Shown in pieces: positions 1 to 9,159 of a DNA stretch of 64,000 bases (position 1 is its first letter; each line of letters starts with the position of its first letter). Source of the DNA: Arthrobacter sp. FW306-07-I (GTDB lineage: Bacteria > Actinomycetota > Actinomycetes > Actinomycetales > Micrococcaceae); NCBI RefSeq assembly GCF_021800405.1, contig NZ_CP084550.1, forward strand, positions 2,914,001 to 2,978,000, given 5' to 3'. The notes beneath the pieces are model-generated. The model ran no database searches. It was not told the origin of the DNA and saw only the letters and a list, made by a program, of their open reading frames with translations. Made by a program: the position numbers and the translations under genes.

Positions 1-852
1 AGTTGGAATCTCCTGCCCTCCTCCCCCGACTGGAGCGGCGGACTGGCTGCCACGTGGCGGCCAGGCCAAATGGGCGCCCAGCAGCGCCTGGAAGACTTCC
101 TGGATGGGCCCATCGAGGAGTACGGAACCGGCCGCAACCTGCCCGGCACCGAGGGCACCAGCCGGCTGTCGCCGCACCTCCGGTTCGGGGAGGTCAGTCC
201 GTTCCGCGTGTGGCGCGAGATCCGGCGCCGGCATCCGGGCACGGTCCCTTCCGACGTCGGTATTTACCGGGCTGAACTGGGCTGGCGCGAATTCAACTGG
301 CACCTGCTGTACCACAACCCGGATTTGGCCACCCGCAATTTCCGGCCGGCCTTCGACAACTTCCGCTGGGCCCCCACCAACCGTGAAGAGCTTGCCGCCT
401 GGCAGCAGGGAAACACGGGCTACCCGCTGGTGGATGCCGGGATGCGGCAACTGTGGCAGACAGGCTGGATGCACAACCGGGTGCGGATGGCCGCTGCATC
501 CTTCCTGGTCAAAAACCTCCTCACCGACTGGCGGATCGGGGAGGAATGGTTCTGGGACACGCTGGTGGATGCGGACGCTGCCAACAACCCGGCCAACTGG
601 CAGTGGGTTGCAGGGTCCGGGGCGGACGCCTCGCCCTACTACCGGATCTTCAATCCCGTCACGCAGAGCAAGAAATTCGACGCCGACGGCAGCTACCTGC
701 GGACCTTCATTCCGGAGCTCCGGGACGTCCAGGGCAAGAAGATCCACGAGCCTTGGACGGCCGACGTTGACCGCTACCCCGCACCGCTTGTGGACCTGGC
801 AGAGTCGCGGGAACGCGCGCTTGAGGCCTACCAGCAGATCAAGAACGCCTGA
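1..852 (+). CDS. phr: Deoxyribodipyrimidine photolyase, C-terminal part (5' truncated by window edge)
   Basis: Frame 1 is open from the first base; the start codon lies outside the window. The visible 283 codons are the helical FAD-binding half of the cryptochrome/photolyase family, which repairs UV-induced cyclobutane pyrimidine dimers using light. Family signatures seen in order are LSPHLRFGEVSP, WREFNWHLLYHNP, TGYPLVDAGMRQL, TGWMHNRVRM, DADAANNPANWQWVAGSG and NPVTQSKKFD. These cover the FAD pocket and the tryptophan relay. The N-terminal antenna-cofactor domain is not visible, so the antenna type cannot be judged. The downstream gene is convergent, 21 bases away. A class I CPD photolyase is the best call; a cryptochrome-like role cannot be excluded. 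Confidence 0.93.
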   Translation, partial: SWNLLPSSPDWSGGLAATWRPGQMGAQQRLEDFLDGPIEEYGTGRNLPGTEGTSRLSPHLRFGEVSPFRVWREIRRRHPGTVPSDVGIYRAELGWREFNWHLLYHNPDLATRNFRPAFDNFRWAPTNREELAAWQQGNTGYPLVDAGMRQLWQTGWMHNRVRMAAASFLVKNLLTDWRIGEEWFWDTLVDADAANNPANWQWVAGSGADASPYYRIFNPVTQSKKFDADGSYLRTFIPELRDVQGKKIHEPWTADVDRYPAPLVDLAESRERALEAYQQIKNA

Positions 853-873
853 CCACTGCTGGCGGCGCCAGGC

Positions 874-1806
874 TTAGCGGCTGACCTTGCCCATCAGGGA
901 AGCAATGGGCCGCAGGAAGATGGGACGGGCCAGGAACCAGGCAGCCACCATCACGGCGACGGAGGCGAGAAACACCCAGAAACCGAACCAGCCGTCGTCG
1001 TCGCGGACCCCGTACATGTGGTTCAGGTTCCGCAGGGCACCGGTGGTAAGCACCAGGAAGACGTGGACCACGATGAAGGCCACGAAGTAGATCATCACCG
1101 GGAAGTGGACGGCGCGGGCCCACTCAATCGGGAACGCCTTGTTGAGGCCGGCGGCCTTCTTGGGCCAGGCCCCGGACATCCGGAGGCCGGTGATAAACGC
1201 CAGTGGCGCGGCGATGAAGACGGTCACGAAGTATGCCAGCAGCTGCAGCGCGTTGTAGTTGATCCAGCCGTCCTCCGTGGGCCAGTCAAGCGAGGCGTAC
1301 TGCAGCGCCGCCGAGAGCGCGTTCGGGAAGACGTCCCAGCTGGTGGGGACGATGCGCGTCCACTGCCCGGTGGCAAACAGCAGGACGGCGAAGATGAGCC
1401 CGTTCAGGATCCAGAGGGCATCCAGTGTCAGGTGGAACCAGAGCTCAAGGCTGATCTTGGCGGGCGCGTTCCTGGTGCGGATCAAACCCTTGTTGTTCCT
1501 GGTCCAGTGGCCGCTGGGCCGCGTGGTGGTCCGCACCTGCCAGCCGGTTCGGATGATCAGGAGCAGGAAGAAAGCGTTGAGGAAGTGCTGCCAGGCCAGC
1601 CACGCGGGAAATCCCACCGGGGCATTGGCCGGCAGCTTCGACTGGCCCGGGTAGTCGCTGACGAAGGAAGCCACGGCCGGAAGCCCCATGAGCAGCTTGG
1701 CGACCAACACCACCAGGACCACGGCCACGAGGACGGCGGGAACCATCCAGTAAAGCCGGGACCGCTTGCCCGTAGCGGTGCCGGGCTTCTTCGTGGGTGT
1801 GGCCAT
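874..1806 (-). CDS. Cytochrome b/b6-type membrane protein
   Basis: A 310-residue integral membrane protein with about six hydrophobic segments (near residues 18-40, 65-85, 125-148, 190-212, 240-262 and 275-295). Histidines sit inside or beside the helices (WQHFLNAFF, LWFHLTLDALW, RAVHFPVMIYF, FIVVHVFLVL), the layout of di-haem cytochrome b subunits of the FdnI/thiosulfate-reductase/b561 type. Such proteins pass electrons between the quinone pool and a molybdopterin oxidoreductase. No such partner is visible, so the electron acceptor is unknown. The start is supported by AGAGGT about 11 bases upstream. The N-terminus is Lys/Thr rich, consistent with a cytoplasmic end. The family assignment is sound; the physiological role is inference. 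Confidence 0.75.
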   Translation of the reverse strand: MATPTKKPGTATGKRSRLYWMVPAVLVAVVLVVLVAKLLMGLPAVASFVSDYPGQSKLPANAPVGFPAWLAWQHFLNAFFLLLIIRTGWQVRTTTRPSGHWTRNNKGLIRTRNAPAKISLELWFHLTLDALWILNGLIFAVLLFATGQWTRIVPTSWDVFPNALSAALQYASLDWPTEDGWINYNALQLLAYFVTVFIAAPLAFITGLRMSGAWPKKAAGLNKAFPIEWARAVHFPVMIYFVAFIVVHVFLVLTTGALRNLNHMYGVRDDDGWFGFWVFLASVAVMVAAWFLARPIFLRPIASLMGKVSR

Positions 1807-1901
1807 CGAACAACATACCTCTCAGGAATGACTGGGGCTGCCCACAGATCGCGGGGCCCTTCGAAAGAGAATACTAGGAACTGGGCCCATCCAAGGAAAC
1901 G

Positions 1902-1936
1902 GAAAACCCCGACCGGCGTAACTGCCGGTCGGGGCC
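1902..1936 (-). terminator. Rho-independent terminator of initiator tRNA copy 1
   Basis: An 11-bp GC-rich perfect stem (1907-1917 with 1924-1934) is followed, reading leftward, by TTTTCC. It lies 8 bases past the tRNA 3' end. Confidence 0.85.
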
Positions 1937-1944
1937 TTCATAAG

Positions 1945-2018
1945 TTGCGGGGACAGGATTTGAACCTGTGACCTCTGGGTTATGAGCCCAGCGAGCTACC
2001 GAACTGCTCCACCCCGCG
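1945..2018 (-). tRNA. Initiator tRNA-fMet (CAT), copy 1
   Basis: A 74-base cloverleaf without encoded CCA. On the minus strand it begins CGCGGGGTGGAGCAG and the anticodon arm is CTGGG-CTCATAA-CCCAG, giving anticodon CAT. Initiator-specific features are visible: an unpaired C1/A72 at the acceptor end and three consecutive G:C pairs at the base of the anticodon stem. The T-loop is GTTCAAATC. It is base-for-base identical to the copy at 2210-2283. The adjacent terminator indicates it is transcribed as its own unit. Confidence 0.97.
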
Positions 2019-2164
2019 TCGCTTGATCAACACTACCCTACTTTTGCCGGCGGACTGACCACCCAGCGCGGCCACTCGGGTTCCAACTCCTGACCGGGCA
2101 CCCTGGTCCCGTCCGCCGCTATGGCAAAGTTCGACGGCGGTGCTGCCGCGGCTGCGGGGGACAG

Positions 2165-2200
2165 CAAAAAGGCCCGGACACTGTTTCCAATGTCCGGGCC
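2165..2200 (-). terminator. Rho-independent terminator of initiator tRNA copy 2
   Basis: A 10-bp perfect stem (2171-2180 with 2191-2200) is followed leftward by TTTTTGCT. The sequence differs from the terminator of copy 1, so the duplication does not extend into it. Confidence 0.88.
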
Positions 2201-2209
2201 TTTCCTCAG

Positions 2210-2283
2210 TTGCGGGGACAGGATTTGAACCTGTGACCTCTGGGTTATGAGCCCAGCGAGCTACCGAACTGCTCCACCCCGCG
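2210..2283 (-). tRNA. Initiator tRNA-fMet (CAT), copy 2
   Basis: Identical over all 74 bases to the copy at 1945-2018, with the same initiator hallmarks (C1/A72 mismatch, GGG/CCC in the anticodon stem, CAT anticodon, no encoded CCA). Its upstream and downstream flanks differ from those of copy 1. It has its own terminator and a recognisable promoter, so the two copies are independent transcription units. Confidence 0.97.
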
Positions 2284-2294
2284 TCGCAAGAACT

Positions 2295-2323
2295 ACTCTA
2301 CCGGGAGGTGAACCGCAGGCCAA
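2295..2323 (-). promoter_or_regulatory. Candidate promoter of initiator tRNA copy 2
   Basis: On the minus strand a TTGGCC -35 (2318-2323) is separated by exactly 17 bases from a TAGAGT -10 (2295-2300), which ends 11 bases before the tRNA 5' end. I found no equally good pair before copy 1, where only -10-like TAGGGT and TAGTGT are seen near 2030-2040. Confidence 0.5.
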
Positions 2324-2347
2324 ATCAGAGCGGCGTGACGTCCGTTA

Positions 2348-2393
2348 CGCCAGCCCGGCATCTGCTCCCGTGGGCGCAGATACCGGGCTGGCG
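2348..2393 (-). terminator. Long hairpin just after the UPF0182 gene
   Basis: A stem of about 17 bp with a single mismatch (2348-2358 with 2383-2393, continuing 2360-2365 with 2376-2381). It starts 8 bases past the stop of the gene ending at 2402. There is no U-run, so it could be a weak terminator or a 3'-end stabiliser. Confidence 0.5.
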
Positions 2394-2401
2394 ACGTCGT
2401 A

Positions 2402-5400
2402 CTACCGACCCGCTGACGCGGACGGTGAAGGCGTGGCCGAAGGCGCGGCGGAGGCTGCGGGGGCCGGGCTGGCCTGCGGGGCAGTCGCCGGGATCTTGGC
2501 CTCCGCGTCCATGGCCTTCTTCAGCGCCGCGGCAATCTTCTTCTGCGCGTCGCCGTAGGCAGCGAAGTCGCCGGCTGCAAGCGCGCTCTGGCCGGCCTGG
2601 ATGGCCGAGTTCGCCTCATCCAGCGCCGCCTTCAACTGGGCCTTGGCATCCGCCTCGGCGGGGGTGGCAGGCGCTGCCGGACCTGCCGGAGTCTGTCCGT
2701 TGTTGGCGGAGTCACCCGCTGCCGCACCCGAATCCCCACCGAAGAGCTGCTTGAGCGCAGCGTCCAGGGTAGGCGCGAAGCCCACCTTGTCGCCGAACGC
2801 CACCAGGACGCGCTGCAACGTTGGGTAGGATGTCTCACCCGTCGACTTGAGGTAAACCGGCTGGACATAGAGGATGCCGCCGCCCACGGGCAGGGTGAGC
2901 AGGTTGCCGTTCAGGACGTCCGATGCTCCCTGCCGCAGCAGGTTGAGCGCCTGCGACACGGTGGGATCGGAGTTGAACTTGTTCTGCGCCTGGCCGGGAC
3001 CGGGAACCTGGGTCTCCGGCGGGATCTGCAGCAGCCGCAGCTTGCCGTAGCCGTCCGCCTTCACGCCGGCCTGGTTGCCTGCATCGGAGTCGGCGGCGAG
3101 GAAGCCGTACAGCACGTTGCGGGCATTTCCGTTGACGATCTGCGGGATGAATGAGGACGTCAGCTGGAAGGCCGGCTTCTCCTGGTCAGGCATCTGCAGC
3201 GACATGTAGAACGGCGGCTGCTTCACATCCGTACTCACGGTCGGGTCAGCCGGGGTGCTCCAGGCATCGTTGTTCTTGTAGAAGCTCGTGGGATCCGTCA
3301 CGTGGTATTGCCCCAGCAGCTCACGCTGGACCTTGAACAGGTCCTCCGGGTACCGGACGTGGCTCATGAGGGCGCCGGACATCTCGGAGTACGGCTTCAG
3401 CGTCGACGGGAAGACCTTCTGCCAGGCCTTCAGGACAGGATCGGTGTCGTCCCAGGCATACAGGGTGACCGAACCGTCATAGGCATCCACCGTTGCCTTC
3501 ACCGAATTGCGGATGTAGTTCACGGTGCTGTTGGGCAGGGCCACGGCGCGGCCGGAAGTAGTCTGCGAATCAGCGGTGGCATCGGACAATGACTTCTGCT
3601 GTGAATACGGGAAGTACTGGCTGGTGGTGTAGCCGTCCACGATCCACTTGACCCGGCCGTCCACGACTGCCGGATACGCACCGCCGTCAACGGTCAGGTA
3701 GGGGGCCACCTTCTGGACCCGCTCGCGCGGGTTGCGGTCGTAGAGGATCTGCGACTCCGGGTTCACGCCGTCGGACAGCAGCAGATCCGAGGACTGGAAT
3801 TTGATGGCGTAGAGGATTTTGTTGAAGAACGAGCCAACGTTGGGGCCACCGTTGCCCTTGAAGGTGTACTGGGTCTCCCCCTCCCCTTCCTTGCCGGAAG
3901 GCCGGTCCTGCTCGCGGGGCGTAGCGCCGTCGGGGGCGCCCACGATTGAGTACTCAGGGGAGGACTCGCCGAAGTAGATGCGGGGTTCGTAAGTGTTGTC
4001 ATTGCCCAGCACGCCTGTCGACGGGATACCGGACTGAAGGAATTCGGGTTTGCCGTCAGCCGTGAACTTGTTGCCCTTGGCAGCCACAACCCCATAGCCG
4101 TGCGTGTACACCACGTGCTGGTTCAGCCAGCCCTGCTGGTTGGTGGCCACGTTCGTGGGGTTCAGTTCACGCACCGCGATGACGGTGTCCTGGATCTTGC
4201 CGTCCACCTCGTAACGGTCCACGTTGAGGGCCTTGGGGAACTGGTAGTACGGGCGGTACTGTTCCAGCTGCGCAAAGGCGTCTGAAATGAGGTTCGGGTC
4301 CAGGAGGCGGATGTTGGCCGTGGTCTGCGCATCGGGGGCCAGGGCGCCGGTGTTGGCGGTGTTGGTGGCCTCGTACCGGGTTTCCTCGATGCCGTCCAGG
4401 CCGTAGGCCTTGCGCGTGTTCTCGATGTTGCGCTTGATGTATTCGCTTTCCAGCGTCTGCTCCGAGGGGCGGACCTGGAACTGCTGGATGACCCAGGGAT
4501 AAACACCGCCGGCCAGGATGGACGTGATGATCAGCATTGCCGTGCCGATCACCGGCAGGCGCCAACGGCCGATTACGGCCGCCACGATGAACAGGATGGC
4601 CACCAGCACGGCGGCCACGGCGAGAATGGCCTTGGTGGGGATGACGGCGTTGACATCCGTGTAGAGGGCACCGGCCCAGCGGCCGCCGTTGTTCTGCACG
4701 GAAGAGTAACGGTCCAGCCAGAAGTTGACGCCCAGGAGCACCAGGAACGCGGCGCCGGTCACTGCGATGTGGATCTGCGCGGCGCGGCTGGTGAACACGC
4801 CGCGCTCCATTAGGCGGATGCTGCCGTAGAGGTAGTGGGTGAGGATGCCGGCGATGCCCGCAATCACCACCACGCTGATCAGGAATCCGGTTACAAACCC
4901 GAGGAACGGCAAGGTCATCAGGTAGAAGCTGATGTCCATGTTGAACTGCGGATCGGCCTGGCCAAAGCCCACCTGGTTGAAGAACAGCAGGACTTTCTGC
5001 CACTGGCTGGCGGCTGCGCTGCCGGCAAACAAGCCAAAGAGGACGGGCAGGCCAATCATGACAATCCTGCGGACAGGCTCCAGCTGTGCCTGGTACCGGT
5101 TGAGGTTGTCCCGGACCTCCGAGTCAGGCGCGTAGACCGGCCTGGCGTTGTAGGCAATGCGGATCGAGAAGAAGACGGCCGCGAACATGATGGCGAAGCC
5201 GGCCACGAAGGTTGCGATCTTGGCGAGGTTCTCGGTGACGAAGACCTCGACGAAGCCCAGCTGCCGGTACCAGAGGACATCGGTCCAGACGTTGGCGAAG
5301 AAAATGAAGCCCACTACCACCAGGGCGACAACGATCAACGTGGGCGTCAGGGCGCCGCGTCGTGAAGGGGGTCTGCCTGTGGACATGGTGCTGGCGGGAC

Positions 5401-5407
5401 GGGACAA
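2402..5407 (-). CDS. UPF0182 family large membrane protein
   Basis: A 1001-residue protein of the actinobacterial UPF0182 family (Rv3193c type), function unknown. The first third holds about seven membrane helices (for example [18 protein letters not shown] and [19 protein letters not shown]). A large, mostly soluble domain of about 550 residues follows and is predicted to face outward. The last 100 residues are an Ala/Pro/Ser-rich tail. Methionine 8 (5386) is a possible alternative start. The YlbL-like protease gene ends 158 bases upstream on the same strand. That pairing also occurs in mycobacteria and suggests an envelope role, which is inference. The 5408-5565 interval holds no gene that I can see. 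Confidence 0.88.
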   Translation of the reverse strand: MSRPASTMSTGRPPSRRGALTPTLIVVALVVVGFIFFANVWTDVLWYRQLGFVEVFVTENLAKIATFVAGFAIMFAAVFFSIRIAYNARPVYAPDSEVRDNLNRYQAQLEPVRRIVMIGLPVLFGLFAGSAAASQWQKVLLFFNQVGFGQADPQFNMDISFYLMTLPFLGFVTGFLISVVVIAGIAGILTHYLYGSIRLMERGVFTSRAAQIHIAVTGAAFLVLLGVNFWLDRYSSVQNNGGRWAGALYTDVNAVIPTKAILAVAAVLVAILFIVAAVIGRWRLPVIGTAMLIITSILAGGVYPWVIQQFQVRPSEQTLESEYIKRNIENTRKAYGLDGIEETRYEATNTANTGALAPDAQTTANIRLLDPNLISDAFAQLEQYRPYYQFPKALNVDRYEVDGKIQDTVIAVRELNPTNVATNQQGWLNQHVVYTHGYGVVAAKGNKFTADGKPEFLQSGIPSTGVLGNDNTYEPRIYFGESSPEYSIVGAPDGATPREQDRPSGKEGEGETQYTFKGNGGPNVGSFFNKILYAIKFQSSDLLLSDGVNPESQILYDRNPRERVQKVAPYLTVDGGAYPAVVDGRVKWIVDGYTTSQYFPYSQQKSLSDATADSQTTSGRAVALPNSTVNYIRNSVKATVDAYDGSVTLYAWDDTDPVLKAWQKVFPSTLKPYSEMSGALMSHVRYPEDLFKVQRELLGQYHVTDPTSFYKNNDAWSTPADPTVSTDVKQPPFYMSLQMPDQEKPAFQLTSSFIPQIVNGNARNVLYGFLAADSDAGNQAGVKADGYGKLRLLQIPPETQVPGPGQAQNKFNSDPTVSQALNLLRQGASDVLNGNLLTLPVGGGILYVQPVYLKSTGETSYPTLQRVLVAFGDKVGFAPTLDAALKQLFGGDSGAAAGDSANNGQTPAGPAAPATPAEADAKAQLKAALDEANSAIQAGQSALAAGDFAAYGDAQKKIAAALKKAMDAEAKIPATAPQASPAPAASAAPSATPSPSASAGR

Positions 5408-5565
5408 ACTGGGTACCTCATAGCTGGTCGTCGAGATTCGAAGCGTGCGAGCGACGTACGGTACCGGTCAAACGGCTGGTTTCGTCCGTCATCTGTGCCA
5501 CGAGTGGCGGTGGAGCTTAGTTCCTGTCGAGTCTAGTTGGGCTCAGTCTAGTGCTGGCGCAGGTG

Positions 5566-6777
5566 CTATTTGCCGGTGCAGGCAGGAAGTGCGGAGGTAT
5601 CCTGCCCGCTTCCGGCCAGCTCCACTGCGTGCCGGGCCTCGGCCAGGTTCTGCACCCTGACTACTTGGAGTCCGTCGGGAACGTGGCCGGTAACCTCGTC
5701 ACAGTTGCCGGCGGGCGCCAGGAAAAGGGTGGCACCGGCGGAGCGCGCACCCCGCATCTTCTGGCCGATGCCACCGATCGGGCCCACCGTTCCTTCCGGG
5801 GAGATGGTGCCGGTGCCGGCAATGTGCTTGCCGCCCGTGAGGTCACCGGGCGTGACCGTATCGATGATGCCCAGCGAGAACATAAGCCCTGCGCTGGGGC
5901 CGCCCACCTTGTCCAGGGAGATCTGCACCTGGAAAGGGAAAGTGAAGAGATATTTCAGCATGACACCCAGGATGAAGCGGCCCTGGCCATTGTCCTTGGG
6001 AGTGATTTGGACAGTGACCGGCTGGCCTGCACGCTCAACTGTCACCGTTGCCGGGGCCCCCTTGCCCTCGGCCAGTTCATCCTGGACAACGGAGAGCGAG
6101 GTGATGTCCTTGCCGTTGATGGCCTTGAGGATGTCCCCTTGCTGGATCTTGCCTGCCGACGCCGAATCCTTGGACAGACCCGCGGCCTGCAGCTGCTGTC
6201 CGAACGGGATCTTCAGTTCGTTCAGTGCGGAGGCCACGGCATTCTCCTGCGACGTGGCCATGGCCACCGCGCTCTGTTCCTGCGCCTCTTCCTTCGTGGT
6301 GCCGGTCGGATAGATCAGTTCCACCGGATAGACGGACTTGGAGCCGTCCAGCCAGGCGGAGAAGGCACTGAGGATGCTGACGGAGCCGGTGGGGCCGCCG
6401 TCAACGTAGACGGTGGTCAGGTCCAGGCTCCCGGCAGCGGGATACGTTTCATGGCCGCTCACATTAATCACGGGGTGGCCCTGGCTCTCCCCCAGCGTGT
6501 TGTAGGTGGGGCCGGGCGACTCGATGACGTAAGGCACCGGCAGTGTACCCACCGCAATTCCCAACCCCAGCGCAGCCAGCCCGGCGATCATCATGGTGGA
6601 CAGCCGCCTGCCGGGACGTCCGCCGTCGGCCGCTTCAACCCCGCGGTCCGCCTCCACGGCGTCGCCGCTGCCGGCGCTTTCCGGCGTGCTGCCAGGGCCA
6701 AAGGGGCCGGGAGCGGAGAAGGGGGAAACGTCGGGAACGTGGTCCTCGGAGGGATGTCCGCCACGGGTTGTAGTCAC
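5566..6777 (-). CDS. YlbL-like membrane PDZ/Lon-type serine protease
   Basis: I chose the GTG at 6777 (403 residues). A longer frame reaches 6888, but its extra residues look like an antisense translation of the divergent promoter region. The order is: a disordered Gly/Pro/Glu-rich cytoplasmic segment (1-58), one membrane anchor (about 62-80), a PDZ-like domain (about 185-265), and a Lon-type S16 protease domain. The catalytic Ser295 lies in GGPSAG and Lys340 in GGIGQK, both intact. The family (Bacillus YlbL, mycobacterial Rv3194c) is thought to cleave membrane or extracytoplasmic substrates; no substrate is evident here. The ribosome-binding site is poor, so the exact start is uncertain. Confidence 0.87.
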   Translation of the reverse strand: MTTTRGGHPSEDHVPDVSPFSAPGPFGPGSTPESAGSGDAVEADRGVEAADGGRPGRRLSTMMIAGLAALGLGIAVGTLPVPYVIESPGPTYNTLGESQGHPVINVSGHETYPAAGSLDLTTVYVDGGPTGSVSILSAFSAWLDGSKSVYPVELIYPTGTTKEEAQEQSAVAMATSQENAVASALNELKIPFGQQLQAAGLSKDSASAGKIQQGDILKAINGKDITSLSVVQDELAEGKGAPATVTVERAGQPVTVQITPKDNGQGRFILGVMLKYLFTFPFQVQISLDKVGGPSAGLMFSLGIIDTVTPGDLTGGKHIAGTGTISPEGTVGPIGGIGQKMRGARSAGATLFLAPAGNCDEVTGHVPDGLQVVRVQNLAEARHAVELAGSGQDTSALPACTGK

Positions 6778-6914
6778 CCTACCAACACTACGCGGTGACG
6801 GCTCGCCGGGGGCGCTTTGCCTACAGCGAACGACGGCGGCGGGCGGCAGACAGCCGACCCGCGCCGGGGTACCGTGAAGGTTGATCAACAGTCACACCAG
6901 CGATCGGCGGGAAC

Positions 6915-8360
6915 ATGACCTCCAACCCACTCAATCCGTCCAACGGCGACGACAATCCGAAGGATCCGTTGACCGAAATGCTGCAGAACCTGATGGGCGG
7001 CAAGGGGATGGAGAACTTCGACCCCGCCGAACTGGCCAAGGCGGCCGGGCTGCCGGATGACCCCAACCTGCTGGCACAGATGTTCTCACAGGTGCAGGCG
7101 ATGATGAGCGCCCCGTCGGAGGGCCCCGTCAACTGGACCCTGGCCCACGACAATGCCCGCCGTGTGGCCGCAAGCAGCTCTGATCCGTCGGTCACGGCGC
7201 AGCAGTCGCGGGATGTGGACGAAGCCCTACGCCTCGCTGAGCTGTGGCTGGACCCCGTCACCGATTTGCCCTCCACCGGCCTGATCGGCAAGGCGTGGTC
7301 GCGCGCCGAATGGGTGGAAGCCACACTGGGGACCTGGAAGCGGCTCACGGAGCCCGTGGCCAACAGCATCGCCAACGCCCTCTCCTCCGCCATGACGGAG
7401 CAGATGCCCGAGGAAATGAAGGCCATGATGGGCGGCGCCTCGTCCATGCTGCAGAACATGGGCGGCGCGATCTTCGGCATGCAGCTGGGGCAGGCCATCG
7501 GCGCGTTGTCCCAGGACGTGGTGAGCTCCACCGACATCGGTGTGCCGCTCGCCGACCTTGAAATGGCGCTCCTGCCAACAAATGTCGCCGCATTCGGTGC
7601 AGGCCTGTCCCTGCCCGAGAACGACATCCGGCTGTTCCTTGCCGTGCGCGAAGCCGCGCACGCGCGCCTCTTCGTGCAGGTCCCGTGGCTGCGCGGACAC
7701 CTGCTGGGCGCCATCGAGGCCTACGCCCGTGGCATCCACATCGACACCTCACGCATTGAGGAGCTTGCCCGCGACCTGGACCCCAGCAATCCCGAGGGCA
7801 TCCAGGAGGCCCTGTCCCAGGGCGTCTTCATGCCACAGCGGACCCCCGCCCAAGAGCAGGCGCTGGAGAAGCTCGAGACCGCGCTGGCCCTCGTGGAGGG
7901 CTGGGTGGATGAACTGACCGCTGCTGCCACCGAGAAGGTCCTGCCGTCCGCCGGCGCGCTGCGCGAAACAGTGCGGCGCCGGCGCGCAACCGGCGGCCCC
8001 GCCGAACACGCCTTCGCTTCCCTGGTGGGACTTGAGTTGCGCCCGCGCAGGCTCCGCGACGCCGCCACCCTGTGGGCCACCCTGAAGGAGGAGCGGGGCA
8101 TCGAGGGCCGTGACGCCATCTGGCACCACCCCGACCTGCTGCCCACTGCCGAGGACCTGGATGACCCCAAGGGCTTCAGCTCCCGCCGTAAGCTCGCCGA
8201 GGCCAGCGACAGCGAGGTGGACGATGCGCTGCAGAAGCTGCTCAGCGGCGGCTTCGAGGACACCAACGATACTGACGACAGCGCCGGGGGTGGGGACTCC
8301 GGAGGCGAGGACTCCCCAGGCCAGGACGACGACGGCGGTACAGACCAGCCAAGGGGCTGA
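6915..8360 (+). CDS. DUF2342 (zincin-like) protein with altered HExxH
   Basis: A 481-residue protein of the DUF2342/Zincin_2 family, commonly labelled zinc-dependent metalloprotease, at the position of mycobacterial Rv3195. A Gly/Asp-rich N-terminus precedes a helical core. At the site where the family can carry HExxH, residues 245-249 read REAAH: Glu246 and His249 are kept but the first zinc-binding His is Arg. VPWLRGH follows. A protease role is therefore doubtful for this subgroup. The last 50 residues are Asp/Gly rich and acidic. The gene is divergent from the YlbL-like protease, with a 137-bp shared promoter region (6778-6914). A 14-bp hairpin follows the stop codon. Confidence 0.85.
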   Translation: MTSNPLNPSNGDDNPKDPLTEMLQNLMGGKGMENFDPAELAKAAGLPDDPNLLAQMFSQVQAMMSAPSEGPVNWTLAHDNARRVAASSSDPSVTAQQSRDVDEALRLAELWLDPVTDLPSTGLIGKAWSRAEWVEATLGTWKRLTEPVANSIANALSSAMTEQMPEEMKAMMGGASSMLQNMGGAIFGMQLGQAIGALSQDVVSSTDIGVPLADLEMALLPTNVAAFGAGLSLPENDIRLFLAVREAAHARLFVQVPWLRGHLLGAIEAYARGIHIDTSRIEELARDLDPSNPEGIQEALSQGVFMPQRTPAQEQALEKLETALALVEGWVDELTAAATEKVLPSAGALRETVRRRRATGGPAEHAFASLVGLELRPRRLRDAATLWATLKEERGIEGRDAIWHHPDLLPTAEDLDDPKGFSSRRKLAEASDSEVDDALQKLLSGGFEDTNDTDDSAGGGDSGGEDSPGQDDDGGTDQPRG

Positions 8361-8366
8361 CACTTT

Positions 8367-8398
8367 GCTGGCGGGCCAGGATTTCCTGGCCCGCCAGC
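8367..8398. terminator. Hairpin between convergent genes
   Basis: A perfect 14-bp stem (8367-8380 with 8385-8398) with a 4-base loop, 6 bases after the DUF2342 stop. GTGTTTAAGG follows instead of a clean U-run. It probably ends transcription from the left. Confidence 0.65.
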
Positions 8399-8458
8399 GT
8401 GTTTAAGGACCAGGAACCGTGTTGAAGGTCCGGGAGCCGTGTTCAAGGACCGGGAGCA
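8399..8458. repeat. Three tandem 20-bp imperfect repeats
   Basis: Three consecutive 20-base units begin at 8399, 8419 and 8439. Each has the pattern GTGTTNAAGGNCCNGGANCN. Units 2 and 3 differ at only three positions. The array lies in the non-coding gap between two convergent genes, directly after the hairpin at 8367-8398. Confidence 0.85.
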
Positions 8459-8481
8459 GGGGCGGAGTGCCCGGAAAAGTC

Positions 8482-9159
8482 CTAGTCGGCGTCGTCGGAC
8501 CACTCGCCGGGCAGCTGCCCAGTGCCTGCCTGGCTCTCCGCCCCGTCCTTGTCCAGACCCCGGGGCGCCAGGCCGCGGGACGTGGCAAACGAGACGCCCT
8601 CAAGGAACGCCTTGGCCCGCTGGGTTTCCGGATAGGCCTCCAGCAGCTTCCAGAAAGCCGCGTTGTGCGAGGCCACCAGGAGGTGGGCAAGCTCGTGGAG
8701 CAGGACATAGTCGATGACCCACTGCGGCATGGGCTGTAGCTTGTCCGACAGTCGGATGGTTCCGTCGGCCGGGGTGGCGGACCCCCACCGGGAGTTCTGG
8801 TTGCCCACCCATCGGACGGCAGCAGGACGTGACCGGCCGCCAAGATACTGGGCGGACAGCTGTGCCGCATGGGCTGCAAGGGCCTCATCAGTGGCAGGAC
8901 GCCGCCGGCCGGATGCAGCGTGCCGCTCCCCTTGTTTGTGCAGTTTGGCCAGCATGCGGTGAACCCACTCGCGCTCCTGGGCTGCCGTGAACCGGGCCGG
9001 GATGGCAACCACCGCCGTCCCGTCCTCCCAAAACGCAGCAACCGTGCGGGTGCGCCGGACAGACCGCCGCACCTCCACGGGGGAACCGTCCGCTGTGGTC
9101 AGGGCCGCGGCCGGCTGGGGTGCTGCCTGCCGCGAGCTGCTGTTGGGGCTGGGCCTCAC
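8482..9159 (-). CDS. YgjP/SprT-like M48-family metallopeptidase
   Basis: A 225-residue protein of the YgjP (DUF45) family. The zinc motif HELAH is at 155-159, with a further His at 165 (ASHNAAFW), and RWGSATP at 125-131 is the usual family signature. These proteins have the fold of small zinc metallopeptidases; substrates are unknown. The start codon overlaps the stop of uvrD2 by four bases (9156-9159, ATGA), so it is translationally coupled to the helicase. The C-terminus is acidic and likely disordered. No signal peptide is seen, so it should be cytosolic. Confidence 0.86.
   Translation of the reverse strand: MRPSPNSSSRQAAPQPAAALTTADGSPVEVRRSVRRTRTVAAFWEDGTAVVAIPARFTAAQEREWVHRMLAKLHKQGERHAASGRRRPATDEALAAHAAQLSAQYLGGRSRPAAVRWVGNQNSRWGSATPADGTIRLSDKLQPMPQWVIDYVLLHELAHLLVASHNAAFWKLLEAYPETQRAKAFLEGVSFATSRGLAPRGLDKDGAESQAGTGQLPGEWSDDAD

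Noticed and set aside
1018..1971. 317-codon plus-strand open frame
   Set aside because: It lies opposite the cytochrome b gene and runs into the tRNA region. High GC creates long antisense frames here, and no domain is recognisable.
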